A stretch of 64,000 bases of DNA from an uncultured Bacteroidales bacterium (GTDB taxonomy: Bacteria; Bacteroidota; Bacteroidia; Bacteroidales; UBA932): the NCBI GenBank assembly GCA_946999645.1, contig CAMQDS010000001.1, positions 62,001-126,000 of the forward strand. The letters are read 5' to 3'. The translations under genes were made by a program, and so were the position numbers. The number at the start of each line of letters is the position of its first letter. Within the stretch, counting starts at the first letter, position 1. This document shows positions 33,172-41,834 of this stretch, in pieces. The notes under the pieces were generated by a model, which saw nothing but the letters and a program-made list of their open reading frames with translations, was not told the origin of the DNA and did no database searches.

Positions 33172-34509
33172 ATGGCGGAAGAGACAAATACAGGGCAGAC
33201 TATAAAAAGAGTGCTGGTAATTACATATTATTGGCCTCCATCTGGTGACTCTGGGGTGCAGAGATGGGTAAAGTTTACTAAATATCTATCTCAAATGGGA
33301 ATAGAACCAGTAATCTATACTCCGGAAAATCCGGATGTCCGGGCTACTGATTATTCTCTTGAGGATGATATCCCTGTAAATGTGAAAGTTATAAAACGCC
33401 ATATAACTGAATTTTATTGGATTTATCGCTTACTGCGAGGTAAAAAAGTTTCTGACAAGCCTGAAGTAAATCCTATAAATGGAGGACAAAAGTCATTTAT
33501 GCAGAAACTTATGCTCTTCCTTAGAGCTAATCTTTTTATTCCTGATCCTCGTGTTACATGGTTATCTCCTTCAGTGAAATTTCTCAAAAAATATCTGAAG
33601 GAACATCCAGTAGATGTTATTGTAAGTACAGGTCCGCCTCACTCTATGCATCTCATTGCTATGAAACTTTCAAAAGCATTGGATATACCATGGTTGGCAG
33701 ATTTTAGAGATCCATGGACAAAAATCTATAATTTCAAACACTTACCTTTACTTCCTTTTGCCAAGAAGAAACATCATAAATTGGAAAAAAGAGTATTGGA
33801 TATGGCTGACCTCGTGGTAACAGTTTCTCCTACAATTAGGGCAGAACTTCAAGGTATGACCTCGACTCCTGTAAAACTTATTACAAATGGTTATGACACT
33901 AATGATTTTGAACAAGTGATTGAACCAGATGGATATTTTAATATAACACATACCGGATTGCTGGTTAGTGATGGTAATCCTGTGACATTCTGGAGGATAT
34001 TAGCAAAGAAATGTAAGGAGGATTCTGTTTTTGCCTCAAGTTTAAGGATTAGATTATCTGGAAAAGTTGATAAGGAAGTTTTAGACTCTATTAAAGAAGC
34101 AGGATTGGAACAGAATACTGTGTATCTTGGGTATCAAAAACATTATGTGGCTGTCAGGGAACAACTTAATGCCTCTGTACTTATTTTACCTTTGAGAATG
34201 GAGCCTGAAAAAAAAGGACTTTTGCCTGGAAAATTGTTTGAATACTTGGCAGCATGTCGCACGATACTTTGCATCGGTCTTAAAGAAGGTGATATAGCAG
34301 ATGTCCTACATGAAACAAAGGCAGGGGAGGCTTATGATTGGGATGATCCAAAAATGGAGTATTTTATAGACCAATGTTGGATTGATTTTAAGGAAGGAAA
34401 ACAGCTTCATATGGCAAAAAATATTGAACAATATTCACGTAAATCTATATCTATAGAAATGGCTTCACTATTAAAGTCATTAGCTGAAAAATATGAAAAA
34501 GATAAATAA
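33172..34509 (+). CDS. Glycosyltransferase family 4-like protein
   Basis: A two-domain GT-B glycosyltransferase of 445 aa. The N-terminal acceptor domain begins VLVITYYWPPSGDSGVQRW and includes DVIVSTGPPHSMH and ADFRDPW. The C-terminal donor domain includes ITNGYD, the VYLGYQKH strand and the LPGKLFEYLAACRTILCIG helix typical of sugar-nucleotide binding. The ATG at 33172 is preferred, because the upstream TTG at 33130 lies inside the -7 box. It overlaps the YfhO-like gene by 17 bases, so both probably build or decorate a surface glycan. Donor and acceptor are unknown. Confidence 0.85.
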   Translation: MAEETNTGQTIKRVLVITYYWPPSGDSGVQRWVKFTKYLSQMGIEPVIYTPENPDVRATDYSLEDDIPVNVKVIKRHITEFYWIYRLLRGKKVSDKPEVNPINGGQKSFMQKLMLFLRANLFIPDPRVTWLSPSVKFLKKYLKEHPVDVIVSTGPPHSMHLIAMKLSKALDIPWLADFRDPWTKIYNFKHLPLLPFAKKKHHKLEKRVLDMADLVVTVSPTIRAELQGMTSTPVKLITNGYDTNDFEQVIEPDGYFNITHTGLLVSDGNPVTFWRILAKKCKEDSVFASSLRIRLSGKVDKEVLDSIKEAGLEQNTVYLGYQKHYVAVREQLNASVLILPLRMEPEKKGLLPGKLFEYLAACRTILCIGLKEGDIADVLHETKAGEAYDWDDPKMEYFIDQCWIDFKEGKQLHMAKNIEQYSRKSISIEMASLLKSLAEKYEKDK

Positions 34510-37057
34510 TAAGATTATTACTTATATAGGTGTTGTATTATTTTTTATAGCACTGTCTTATAGTTTCGTACCTGAAGTACTTACCGGTAAAATTGTAAAT
34601 CAAGGTGATATTTCTGGATTTGTAGGTATGTCAAAAGAAGCTAAGGACTGGAATGAGGCTCACCCTGAAAACAAGACCGCGTGGACTGATGCTATGTTTG
34701 GCGGAATGCCCACTACAATGATAACGGGACATAAGGAAGGAGATTATACTGATCCTTTGTACAAAGCAATTCAAATAGGGAAGAGACCTGCTGACTATTT
34801 GTTTGTATCATTATTGGGAGCATTTCTTCTTATGCTTTCACTTGGCATTAATGGAATAATTGCGATTGGAGGTGCGATTGCAGTTACTTTTTGCTCCTAT
34901 AATATGCAAATAATACAGGTCGGACACAATTCCAAGATGATGGCGATTGCGTTTCTTCCGTGGGTATTGGCATCAATAATATTTACATACAAAAAAGCTT
35001 TAGGTCAAAATGGTAAGTCTTCATATGGTAATTCAATAAAAAGCTGGCTGCCAATGACTATCCTTGGCGCCTCACTTTTTGCAATGGCTTTGAATTTTCA
35101 AATAAAGGCAAATCATATACAGATTACTTATTACTTGGCAATCATTATTTTCTTTTATATAGTTGTCCTGCTTACATGGATAATTATACACAAAGAGAAT
35201 AGAAAATTGTTTGGAAAATTTGTAGTTGCATCTGCATTATTACTTGTTATGGGGTTATTCGGAATAGGAGCAAATGCAAATAAACTTCTTACTTCATACG
35301 AATATTCTAAACATACTATGCGTGGCGGGTCTGAGTTAAAAACCGAATCTGGAGAGAAAACGTCGGGTCTGGACTTGGATTATGCAACAGCTTGGTCATA
35401 CGGCTTTCAAGAACTTCCAAATCTATTTATTCCTGATTATAATGGAGGCGCATCAGCCGGAGCAATTAATCCAGATAAATCTGCTACAATACAATTACTT
35501 AAAAGTGCAGGACAGAGTAATCTTAATGCTATTTCAAAATCGCTTCCGCTATATTGGGGGCCGCAACCATTCACAGCAGGACCTATGTATATTGGAGCCA
35601 TTACAGTCTTTCTTTTTATTCTTGGACTTGGTTTATATAAAGGCAAAGAAAAATGGTGGCTCTTATTTCCTACCATAATAAGTATACTATTAGCTTTGGG
35701 CAATCATTTTATGCCGTTCTCGGAATTTTGGTTCAAATATATGCCTCTATATAATAAATTCCGGACAGTTTCAATGGCATTAGTTATACTCCAATTTACA
35801 TTGCCAGTTTTGGGTTTCCTTGTACTTGATAAGATTATTAAATCAGAATATGATAGAAAGTCATTCTTAAAATGGGGAGTAATATCCTTACTTATAACAG
35901 GAGGTTTTTGCCTTTTGTCAATTACAGGTTGGGGACGCACTTTTACAGGACCAGCAGATGCCGGACAACAAGCAATCTTACTTGATGCTCTTATAGAAGA
36001 CAGAAAAATGCTGTTAAGAAATGATGCATTGATGTCCTTACTTCTTATTGTTGTCACATTTTTTGTAATTATGTGGTCATATTCTGAAAAACGACAAGAC
36101 AAGGCACTTTCCAAGAGAATAACAGCGGGTGTTATAATATGTCTACTCGTCATTATAAATATGTTTGCTGTAGGAAAACGTTACCTCAACTCTGACCATT
36201 TTATTTCTGTGCGAGCATTTGACAATCAATTTGTTATGCGTCCAGTAGATAAGCTTATACTACAAGATACAACAAAAAGTTATAGGGTTTTGGATTTGAG
36301 TGTAAATGTTTTTAATGACTCTCATCCAAGTTATTTCCACAAAAATATAGGAGGTTATAGCCCTGCCAAATTACAGCGTTACCAGGATTTGATAGAACAA
36401 TATCTGACGCCAGAGATAAATAATATATATAAATCTTTTAAGGGGAAGACAACATTAAATGAAGTGGAACAATCGCTTCCATCAATGCCTATATTGTCAA
36501 TGCTGAATTGTAAATATATAATAGTAGGTGCAGATTCAGAACCTCTTATAAATAATAAAGCCGCTGGTAATTGCCACTTTGTTGATTCCGTTGTCTTTTC
36601 AAAATCACCAAAGGAGGAAATAAAATTATTGGGAGAGGTGAATCTCAATAATGTTGCAGTAATTGATATATCAAAGAAAGAAAATTTGAATATAAAAGAT
36701 AAAATATATGATGTATCAGATTATATAGAACAGGTATCTTATGCACCTAATGAATTAAAATACAATTATAACATTGCAGAAGACAGACTTGCAGTTTTCA
36801 GTGAAATCTATTATCCTGATGGGTGGATTGCAAAGCTTGAGGATGGTACTCCAGTAAATATAATGTGTGCAGATTGGACTCTCAGAGCAGTTAAATTGCC
36901 TAAGGGAAAGCATACGCTGACGATGCATTTTGCTCCTAAATCTTACAAAGTAGGAGCAGATATTTCTAAAGTATCTTCCTGTATGATATTTGTCTTCCTG
37001 CTTTTTGGTATTTTATCTGCCGCAAATGAAATTTATCGTAAAAGAAAATCAATATAA
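34493..37057 (+). CDS. YfhO-family multi-pass membrane protein (putative glycosyltransferase)
   Basis: An 854-aa integral membrane protein with about 12 hydrophobic helices. The first (about 9-26) is followed by a long periplasmic loop with NQGDISGFVGMSKEA and FGGMPTTM. Repeated helices follow to about residue 560 and the protein has a soluble C-terminal region (about 590-820) and a last helix near 830. This is the YfhO/GT-C-like layout, in which members use polyprenyl-phosphate sugars; GtcA/YfhO systems decorate lipoteichoic acid in Gram-positives. In Bacteroidetes the role is uncharacterised. The overlap with the preceding glycosyltransferase supports a glycan role. Confidence 0.78.
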   Translation: MKKINNKIITYIGVVLFFIALSYSFVPEVLTGKIVNQGDISGFVGMSKEAKDWNEAHPENKTAWTDAMFGGMPTTMITGHKEGDYTDPLYKAIQIGKRPADYLFVSLLGAFLLMLSLGINGIIAIGGAIAVTFCSYNMQIIQVGHNSKMMAIAFLPWVLASIIFTYKKALGQNGKSSYGNSIKSWLPMTILGASLFAMALNFQIKANHIQITYYLAIIIFFYIVVLLTWIIIHKENRKLFGKFVVASALLLVMGLFGIGANANKLLTSYEYSKHTMRGGSELKTESGEKTSGLDLDYATAWSYGFQELPNLFIPDYNGGASAGAINPDKSATIQLLKSAGQSNLNAISKSLPLYWGPQPFTAGPMYIGAITVFLFILGLGLYKGKEKWWLLFPTIISILLALGNHFMPFSEFWFKYMPLYNKFRTVSMALVILQFTLPVLGFLVLDKIIKSEYDRKSFLKWGVISLLITGGFCLLSITGWGRTFTGPADAGQQAILLDALIEDRKMLLRNDALMSLLLIVVTFFVIMWSYSEKRQDKALSKRITAGVIICLLVIINMFAVGKRYLNSDHFISVRAFDNQFVMRPVDKLILQDTTKSYRVLDLSVNVFNDSHPSYFHKNIGGYSPAKLQRYQDLIEQYLTPEINNIYKSFKGKTTLNEVEQSLPSMPILSMLNCKYIIVGADSEPLINNKAAGNCHFVDSVVFSKSPKEEIKLLGEVNLNNVAVIDISKKENLNIKDKIYDVSDYIEQVSYAPNELKYNYNIAEDRLAVFSEIYYPDGWIAKLEDGTPVNIMCADWTLRAVKLPKGKHTLTMHFAPKSYKVGADISKVSSCMIFVFLLFGILSAANEIYRKRKSI

Positions 37058-37072
37058 TATTGTCTATTAATT

Positions 37073-38428
37073 ATGAGTTTTAAAAAGAAAATCAGTGCCA
37101 TTGTCATATTTATAATTTTGGCAGTGGTGGTAGCAGGGGGGATTGTATTTTCAATACTTGCTCCTATTATTACAGGTTATGCTGCAAAAAATCTTGCGTC
37201 TGGCATATTTGTGGCCGGAAGGTCTCAAGAAAGTCTTGAAAAAGAGGATCTTAATTTCTCTTTCATAAAATATACAGTGAATAAGGTTGATTATGAAAAG
37301 AAAGAAGTTACAAGCCACTTCCTTTGTTGGTCCTCTAAAGCTATTTATGTAGAGGGTTTTGGATGTACTTTGTTGCGTGGTTTTTCTGCAGATGAAATAA
37401 GAAGCCGAAAATATCCAGTGCTCCCAGCGGTAAAAGAAAATACCGATACTATAGCATGGCCTTCAGGAGATAAAATTGCTGATACTATACCTTCAGGAAT
37501 CGATAAGGCTGCTCTTGATGCTGCAATAGATGAGGCATTTGCCGATACTTTGCCATTTAAGGGAACTTTTGCTGTTACTGTTGCATATAAAAATCAACTT
37601 GTAGCAGAGCGTTATCGTAATGACTTTTCAAAAGACACTCGTTTCCTCAGTTGGTCTATGGCTAAAAGTTTCATAAGTGCTTTGGTAGGTATACGAGTAG
37701 GTCAGGGAATGATGAATGTTGAGGCTCCGGCTCCTGTAAAGGAATGGCAGAATGATAGAAGAAAAAACATTACTCTCGGTAACCTCTTGAAAATGAATTC
37801 TGGATTGGAGTGGAATGAGGATTATGGCAGTAATTCCGATGTTAATATAATGTTATTCAAAAAACCTGATTATGGTACATATGCTGCATCAAAGAAGGCT
37901 GAATTTGCACCAGACTCAGTTTTTTACTATTCTTCAGGTTCTACAAATATCACAAGTCGTCTTATAAGAGAAACCTTTGATAACTATGCGGATTATATTT
38001 TATTCCCATATAAGGACCTTTTTAGAAAAATAGGGATGAACAGCGCTTTGTTTGAATTTGATGCTTCTGGTACATTTGCAGGTTCGTCTTACTTATATGC
38101 AACTATGCGTGATTATACCCGTTTCGGTCTTCTGTATATGAATGGTGGCAAGTGGGGAAATGAGCAGATACTTCCAAAAGGTTGGACAGAATATACATGG
38201 AAACCAGGTGCTGGCTCAAATGGCAATTACGGTGCATATTTCAGAGTAAATTACAACAAGGAATATAAGAATGTCCCAGAAGATGCTCTCTCAGCCAGAG
38301 GACATGACGGGCAATATATATTCATAATTCCATCTAAAAATTTAGTAATTGTCCGCACAGGTTTTTCTCAGCATAAGAGTTTTGATCCTGAAAAATTTGT
38401 AGAAAAAATAGTTGCCTGTGTAAAATAA
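37073..38428 (+). CDS. Serine hydrolase of the beta-lactamase class C / PBP4* family
   Basis: A 451-aa exported protein with one N-terminal anchor (about 9-33). The nucleophile motif SMAK (S-x-x-K) is in FLSWSMAKSFIS. The second motif region is YYSSGSTN, and RGHDGQY occupies the KTG position as HDG. Conserved GNLLKMNSGLEW and DYTRFGLLYMNGGKW match the beta-lactamase-related family (including 6-aminohexanoate hydrolase-like esterases), not resistance enzymes, so antibiotic hydrolysis should not be assumed. It follows the YfhO-like gene by 15 bases and ends at a strong terminator. Confidence 0.85.
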   Translation: MSFKKKISAIVIFIILAVVVAGGIVFSILAPIITGYAAKNLASGIFVAGRSQESLEKEDLNFSFIKYTVNKVDYEKKEVTSHFLCWSSKAIYVEGFGCTLLRGFSADEIRSRKYPVLPAVKENTDTIAWPSGDKIADTIPSGIDKAALDAAIDEAFADTLPFKGTFAVTVAYKNQLVAERYRNDFSKDTRFLSWSMAKSFISALVGIRVGQGMMNVEAPAPVKEWQNDRRKNITLGNLLKMNSGLEWNEDYGSNSDVNIMLFKKPDYGTYAASKKAEFAPDSVFYYSSGSTNITSRLIRETFDNYADYILFPYKDLFRKIGMNSALFEFDASGTFAGSSYLYATMRDYTRFGLLYMNGGKWGNEQILPKGWTEYTWKPGAGSNGNYGAYFRVNYNKEYKNVPEDALSARGHDGQYIFIIPSKNLVIVRTGFSQHKSFDPEKFVEKIVACVK

Positions 38429-38443
38429 GGCATATTAAAATAT

Positions 38444-38482
38444 AAACAGTGCAGGTTCTTATTTTAAGAATCTGCACTGTTT
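38444..38482. terminator. Long bidirectional hairpin between the serine hydrolase gene and folA
   Basis: The arms 38444-38461 and 38465-38482 form an 18-bp stem with a 3-base loop and one G-T pair (core AAACAGTGCAG / CTGCACTGTTT). It is flanked by A-rich and T-rich ends, and its right arm reaches the folA stop codon. It ends transcription of both convergent units. Confidence 0.88.
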
Positions 38483-38981
38483 ATTTCTTCTTTCTTTTAT
38501 ATATTATAAATTGAAATATATATCCAGATTCGGAATCTTTTTTATTTTGACTTTCAGATACGGTTTCCCATATATCAGGATTAATTTCAGGGAAAAAGGT
38601 ATCGGCATTGTCGATAGTAGTATGAACGTGAGTAATATATAGAGTGTCAGCTGTTTGCATTGCTTCTCTATATGTATATCCTCCACCTATGACAAAACAT
38701 TTTTCTACATTGCCTGCTGCCTTATATGCTTCTTCCAATGATTTTACTACGGTAATGTTTTCTGGGATATTATCTAAGGGAAGTGTTGATATAACAATAT
38801 TTTTGCGTCGGGGAAGGGCTTTTTCTCCAAGAGACTTAAAGGTCATATATCCCATTATTACTGGATAACCTAATGTCTGTTGTTTAAAATACTGCATATC
38901 TTCTGATATATGCCACAGAAGTGCATTGTTTTTACCTATCGCAAGATTGTCGGCAACGGCTGCTATAATTGCTTTTTCCAT
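38481..38981 (-). CDS. folA: Dihydrofolate reductase with atypical NADPH-binding motif
   Basis: DHFR regenerates tetrahydrofolate after thymidylate synthesis. From the ATG at 38981 it has 166 aa: AIIAAVADNLAIGKNNALLWH, then SEDMQYFKQQT with the catalytic Asp, LPRRKNIVIST, VIGGG and YITHV. In the usual MGR(H/K)T motif, the Arg and next residue that hold the NADPH 2'-phosphate are replaced: the sequence is MGYMTFKS. The Arg of the LPxRKN motif is kept. It starts 14 bases after thyA, its usual partner. The upstream in-frame extension overlaps thyA and is not needed. Confidence 0.93.
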   Translation of the reverse strand: MEKAIIAAVADNLAIGKNNALLWHISEDMQYFKQQTLGYPVIMGYMTFKSLGEKALPRRKNIVISTLPLDNIPENITVVKSLEEAYKAAGNVEKCFVIGGGYTYREAMQTADTLYITHVHTTIDNADTFFPEINPDIWETVSESQNKKDSESGYIFQFIIYKRKKK

Positions 38982-38994
38982 AATCAAATAAATA

Positions 38995-39789
38995 TTAAAC
39001 AGCAACAGGAGCCTTTATTGCAGGCCAAGGGTCATATCCTGTTAGTTGAAAATCGTCATATTTAAAATCGAATATTTCTTTAACATCAGGATTGAGTATC
39101 ATTTTTGGAAGAGGACGAGGCTCTCTACTAAGTTGTAAGTCAACTTGTTCCAAATGATTAAGATATATATGGGTATCTCCTGTAGTGTGTATAAATTCTC
39201 CTGGAGTAAGACCACATACTTGTGCTATCATCATTGTAAGTAATGAATATGATGCAATATTGAATGGTACTCCTAAAAATGTGTCTGCACTTCTCTGATA
39301 TAATTGGCAGGATAGTTTGCCGTTGGCAACATAAAACTGGAAAAGACAGTGGCATGGAGGAAGAGCCATCTTATCAATATCTCCTGGATTCCATGCAGAA
39401 ACTATCATTCTTCGTGAGTCAGGATTATGACGTATGGTTTCTATTACATTTGACAGTTGGTCAATAGCTTTTCCATTAGGAGCAGACCAACTTCTCCATT
39501 GATGACCATATACTGGACCTAAATCTCCATTTTCATCGGCCCATTCATCCCATATGGATACTCCGTTATCTTTCAGATATTTGATATTGGTATCTCCTGA
39601 TATAAACCAAAGAAGCTCATAAATAATTGATTTAAGATGAACTTTTTTAGTTGTCAGAAGTGGAAAACCTTTTTGAAGATCAAAACGCATCTGATATCCG
39701 AAGATGCTTTTTGTCCCTGTTCCCGTTCTGTCATTTTTTTGTATACCATTATCTCTTATATACCTTAAAAGTTCCAGATATTGTTGCAT
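38995..39789 (-). CDS. thyA: Thymidylate synthase
   Basis: ThyA methylates dUMP to dTMP using methylene-tetrahydrofolate. NDRTGTGT near the N-terminus binds phosphate. The catalytic cysteine is in ALPPCHCLFQFYV. RSADTFLGVPFNIASY and HIYLNHLEQ are conserved. The C-terminal end is IKAPVAV, as in the family. The 264-aa length is that of E. coli ThyA. It forms a thyA-folA pair and lies 9 bases after galM on the same strand. Confidence 0.97.
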   Translation of the reverse strand: MQQYLELLRYIRDNGIQKNDRTGTGTKSIFGYQMRFDLQKGFPLLTTKKVHLKSIIYELLWFISGDTNIKYLKDNGVSIWDEWADENGDLGPVYGHQWRSWSAPNGKAIDQLSNVIETIRHNPDSRRMIVSAWNPGDIDKMALPPCHCLFQFYVANGKLSCQLYQRSADTFLGVPFNIASYSLLTMMIAQVCGLTPGEFIHTTGDTHIYLNHLEQVDLQLSREPRPLPKMILNPDVKEIFDFKYDDFQLTGYDPWPAIKAPVAV

Positions 39790-39798
39790 GTTTATAGT

Positions 39799-40842
39799 TT
39801 ATTTGATTGAAAATGAAAAAATTATTGCTTCTTGATATTGTTCTCCTTCCCTTAGTACTACAGTTGGATATTCTGGCTCGTTAGGAGAGTTCGGGAAATG
39901 TTGACATTCAATGGCAACTCCATCATAATCATTGTATTTTATACCGTTCTTCCCTTCAGGACAGCCGCTAAGCCAATTACCTGTATATATTTGTACACCA
40001 GGTTGAGTGGTAAGTACTTCCAATAATCGTCCGCTTTCAGGTGCGTACAATTCAGCTGCAGTTTGGATCTGTCCACACTCATATCCATCGATTACATAGC
40101 AGTTGTCATAACCCTTTCCGTACTTCAGTGCTGGAAAATCTGCTTGTATATCTCGTCCTAAGGTCTTGGCTGTATTGAAATCCATAGGTGTTCCCGCTAC
40201 CGGTGCCGGTTCTCCCAAAGGAACAAGAGTTTCATCTGTAGGTAAATATTCTGAAGCATTGAGCTTTAATTCATGTCCCAAAATATTACCCTTTCCATTG
40301 AGGTTGAAATAGGTGTGATTGGTAAGATTGAGTACGGTCGGCGCATCTGTCTCGGCTGTAAAAGTAAGTTTCAGAACATTATTGTCATCCCATTCATAAT
40401 GAGCTATGACTTTTAAATTGCCAGGGTAACCGGCTTCTCCGTCTTCTGAAAAATACATAAATTCAACTGCATCTCCTTTTATACGACTGGACCAAATCTG
40501 ATTTTGGAAACCAAAAGTTCCACCATGAAGGTGATTAGGTCCGTTATTTATTTCAAGATCATATGTCTTATTATCAAGAGTAAATTGTCCTTTAGCAATT
40601 CTATTTGCATATCTTCCTGGACATTTACCGGCACATGGCCCGTCTCCTAAATAGGACAGAGGATTGTCATACCCTAAAACGACGTCTCCGAGTTGTCCAT
40701 TTTTATCAGGGACTATTATAGAAACAATACCAGCCCCTATCTCAGATACTGTGACACTTGCACCACTTGCATTTGTCATAGTATATTTGAAAATTTGGCT
40801 ACCGTCTTCGGTAGTACCCCATAAAGTCTTGTGTATTTCCAT
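39799..40842 (-). CDS. galM: Aldose 1-epimerase (galactose mutarotase)
   Basis: GalM interconverts the alpha and beta anomers of galactose and other aldoses, feeding galactokinase. The 347-aa beta-sandwich protein has NRIAKGQFTLD, NHLHGG (substrate-binding His), LNLTNHTYFNL (catalytic His), and the C-terminal IECQHFPNSPN with EPEYPT, which holds the usual catalytic-Glu region. No signal peptide is seen, so it is cytosolic. It lies upstream of thyA on the same strand and 20 bases after the thioredoxin-like gene. galK is 20 kb away. Confidence 0.93.
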   Translation of the reverse strand: MEIHKTLWGTTEDGSQIFKYTMTNASGASVTVSEIGAGIVSIIVPDKNGQLGDVVLGYDNPLSYLGDGPCAGKCPGRYANRIAKGQFTLDNKTYDLEINNGPNHLHGGTFGFQNQIWSSRIKGDAVEFMYFSEDGEAGYPGNLKVIAHYEWDDNNVLKLTFTAETDAPTVLNLTNHTYFNLNGKGNILGHELKLNASEYLPTDETLVPLGEPAPVAGTPMDFNTAKTLGRDIQADFPALKYGKGYDNCYVIDGYECGQIQTAAELYAPESGRLLEVLTTQPGVQIYTGNWLSGCPEGKNGIKYNDYDGVAIECQHFPNSPNEPEYPTVVLREGEQYQEAIIFSFSIK

Positions 40843-40862
40843 AATTTTAGTTTTTAGTGTAT

Positions 40863-41834
40863 TTATATTTCAATATTATTCAGGTAGTCAAACATCTTTT
40901 CAGGGGTTGCATCTTTCAGTATAACCTTTTTATCTTTATCTAAGAGATATAATGAAGGAATAGCTCTGACGTTGTATATCTGATATGTTCTTATTGAATA
41001 ATTGTGATCGTATCCGTTATACCATTCTTTAGGATAGTTTATGGAATATTCTTTCCAATATTTGATGTCTTGGTCAATATATATATTAACAATGGTAAGT
41101 ATTTTATTCTTTATAAGGTGGCTTATTTTTTCATCCTGCTTTATATTATCTATTATTTCTTTACATTCCGGGCATCCAGGATTGCTGAAAAGCAGAATAA
41201 TATAAGGAGATTTTATGCTGTATAATGAAATTATTTGTCCTCTGGATGTAGTAAAAGAAAAGTCCCCAGCATTACTTCCAGGATTGTTCAAGGAACACAT
41301 TCTGTAGTCATATTTATACATATCTTTCTTCTCCTTACTCACGAGATCTGAATCTATAAGTTTTTGAAGGAAAGCCATATACAGCCTTTCATTTCTATAA
41401 GGAGAATTTGGATCATATAGATAATTCGATATAAATTCTACTACCCCCTCAAAAGCATTAGATGATGAGTCTTGTTTTTCACACATGGATAGTTTGTCAT
41501 AAAGCGAAGAAAGGGATTGACAGGCATGAGATAAAGTAGCGCTATTAAGTAAAGTTGCATACATCCCTGCTTGTACTCCCACATCGGATTTTTTCACCCC
41601 ATATATATAAGAAGAATCACACAACCATTTTTTACTTGTATCTATAAAACCATCCCAAATATGATCTATTGCATAATCAACACGTTCAGATGGCTCTGTG
41701 ATCATTCTTGGAATTTGAACCATAGGAAAGTCACGAGTAATTCCTTCCGTTGCATCACGTTTCTGCTTACTATTATTGCAAGCAAAAGACAATAAACCTG
41801 CCATCAAACATATAAAAATAAGTTTTCTATCCAT
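40863..41834 (-). CDS. Lipoprotein with DUF5106-like region and thioredoxin fold
   Basis: From the ATG at 41834 it has 323 aa. A signal peptide ends at the lipobox LLSFAC. The middle (about 20-190) is helical and resembles the DUF5106 region found before thioredoxin domains in Bacteroidetes. From about 205 a thioredoxin-like domain follows, with LLFSNPGCPECKE (CxxC active site CPEC) and the cis-Pro segment VRAIPSLYLLDKDKK. It probably acts as a periplasmic thiol-disulfide oxidoreductase or a redox-linked binding protein. The start overlaps the end of the Na/Pi transporter gene by 8 bases. Confidence 0.8.
   Translation of the reverse strand: MDRKLIFICLMAGLLSFACNNSKQKRDATEGITRDFPMVQIPRMITEPSERVDYAIDHIWDGFIDTSKKWLCDSSYIYGVKKSDVGVQAGMYATLLNSATLSHACQSLSSLYDKLSMCEKQDSSSNAFEGVVEFISNYLYDPNSPYRNERLYMAFLQKLIDSDLVSKEKKDMYKYDYRMCSLNNPGSNAGDFSFTTSRGQIISLYSIKSPYIILLFSNPGCPECKEIIDNIKQDEKISHLIKNKILTIVNIYIDQDIKYWKEYSINYPKEWYNGYDHNYSIRTYQIYNVRAIPSLYLLDKDKKVILKDATPEKMFDYLNNIEI

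Noticed and set aside
37073..38428. Antibiotic-resistance beta-lactamase
   Set aside because: The SxxK motif and HDG third motif fit the broad serine-hydrolase family; nothing points to drug hydrolysis.
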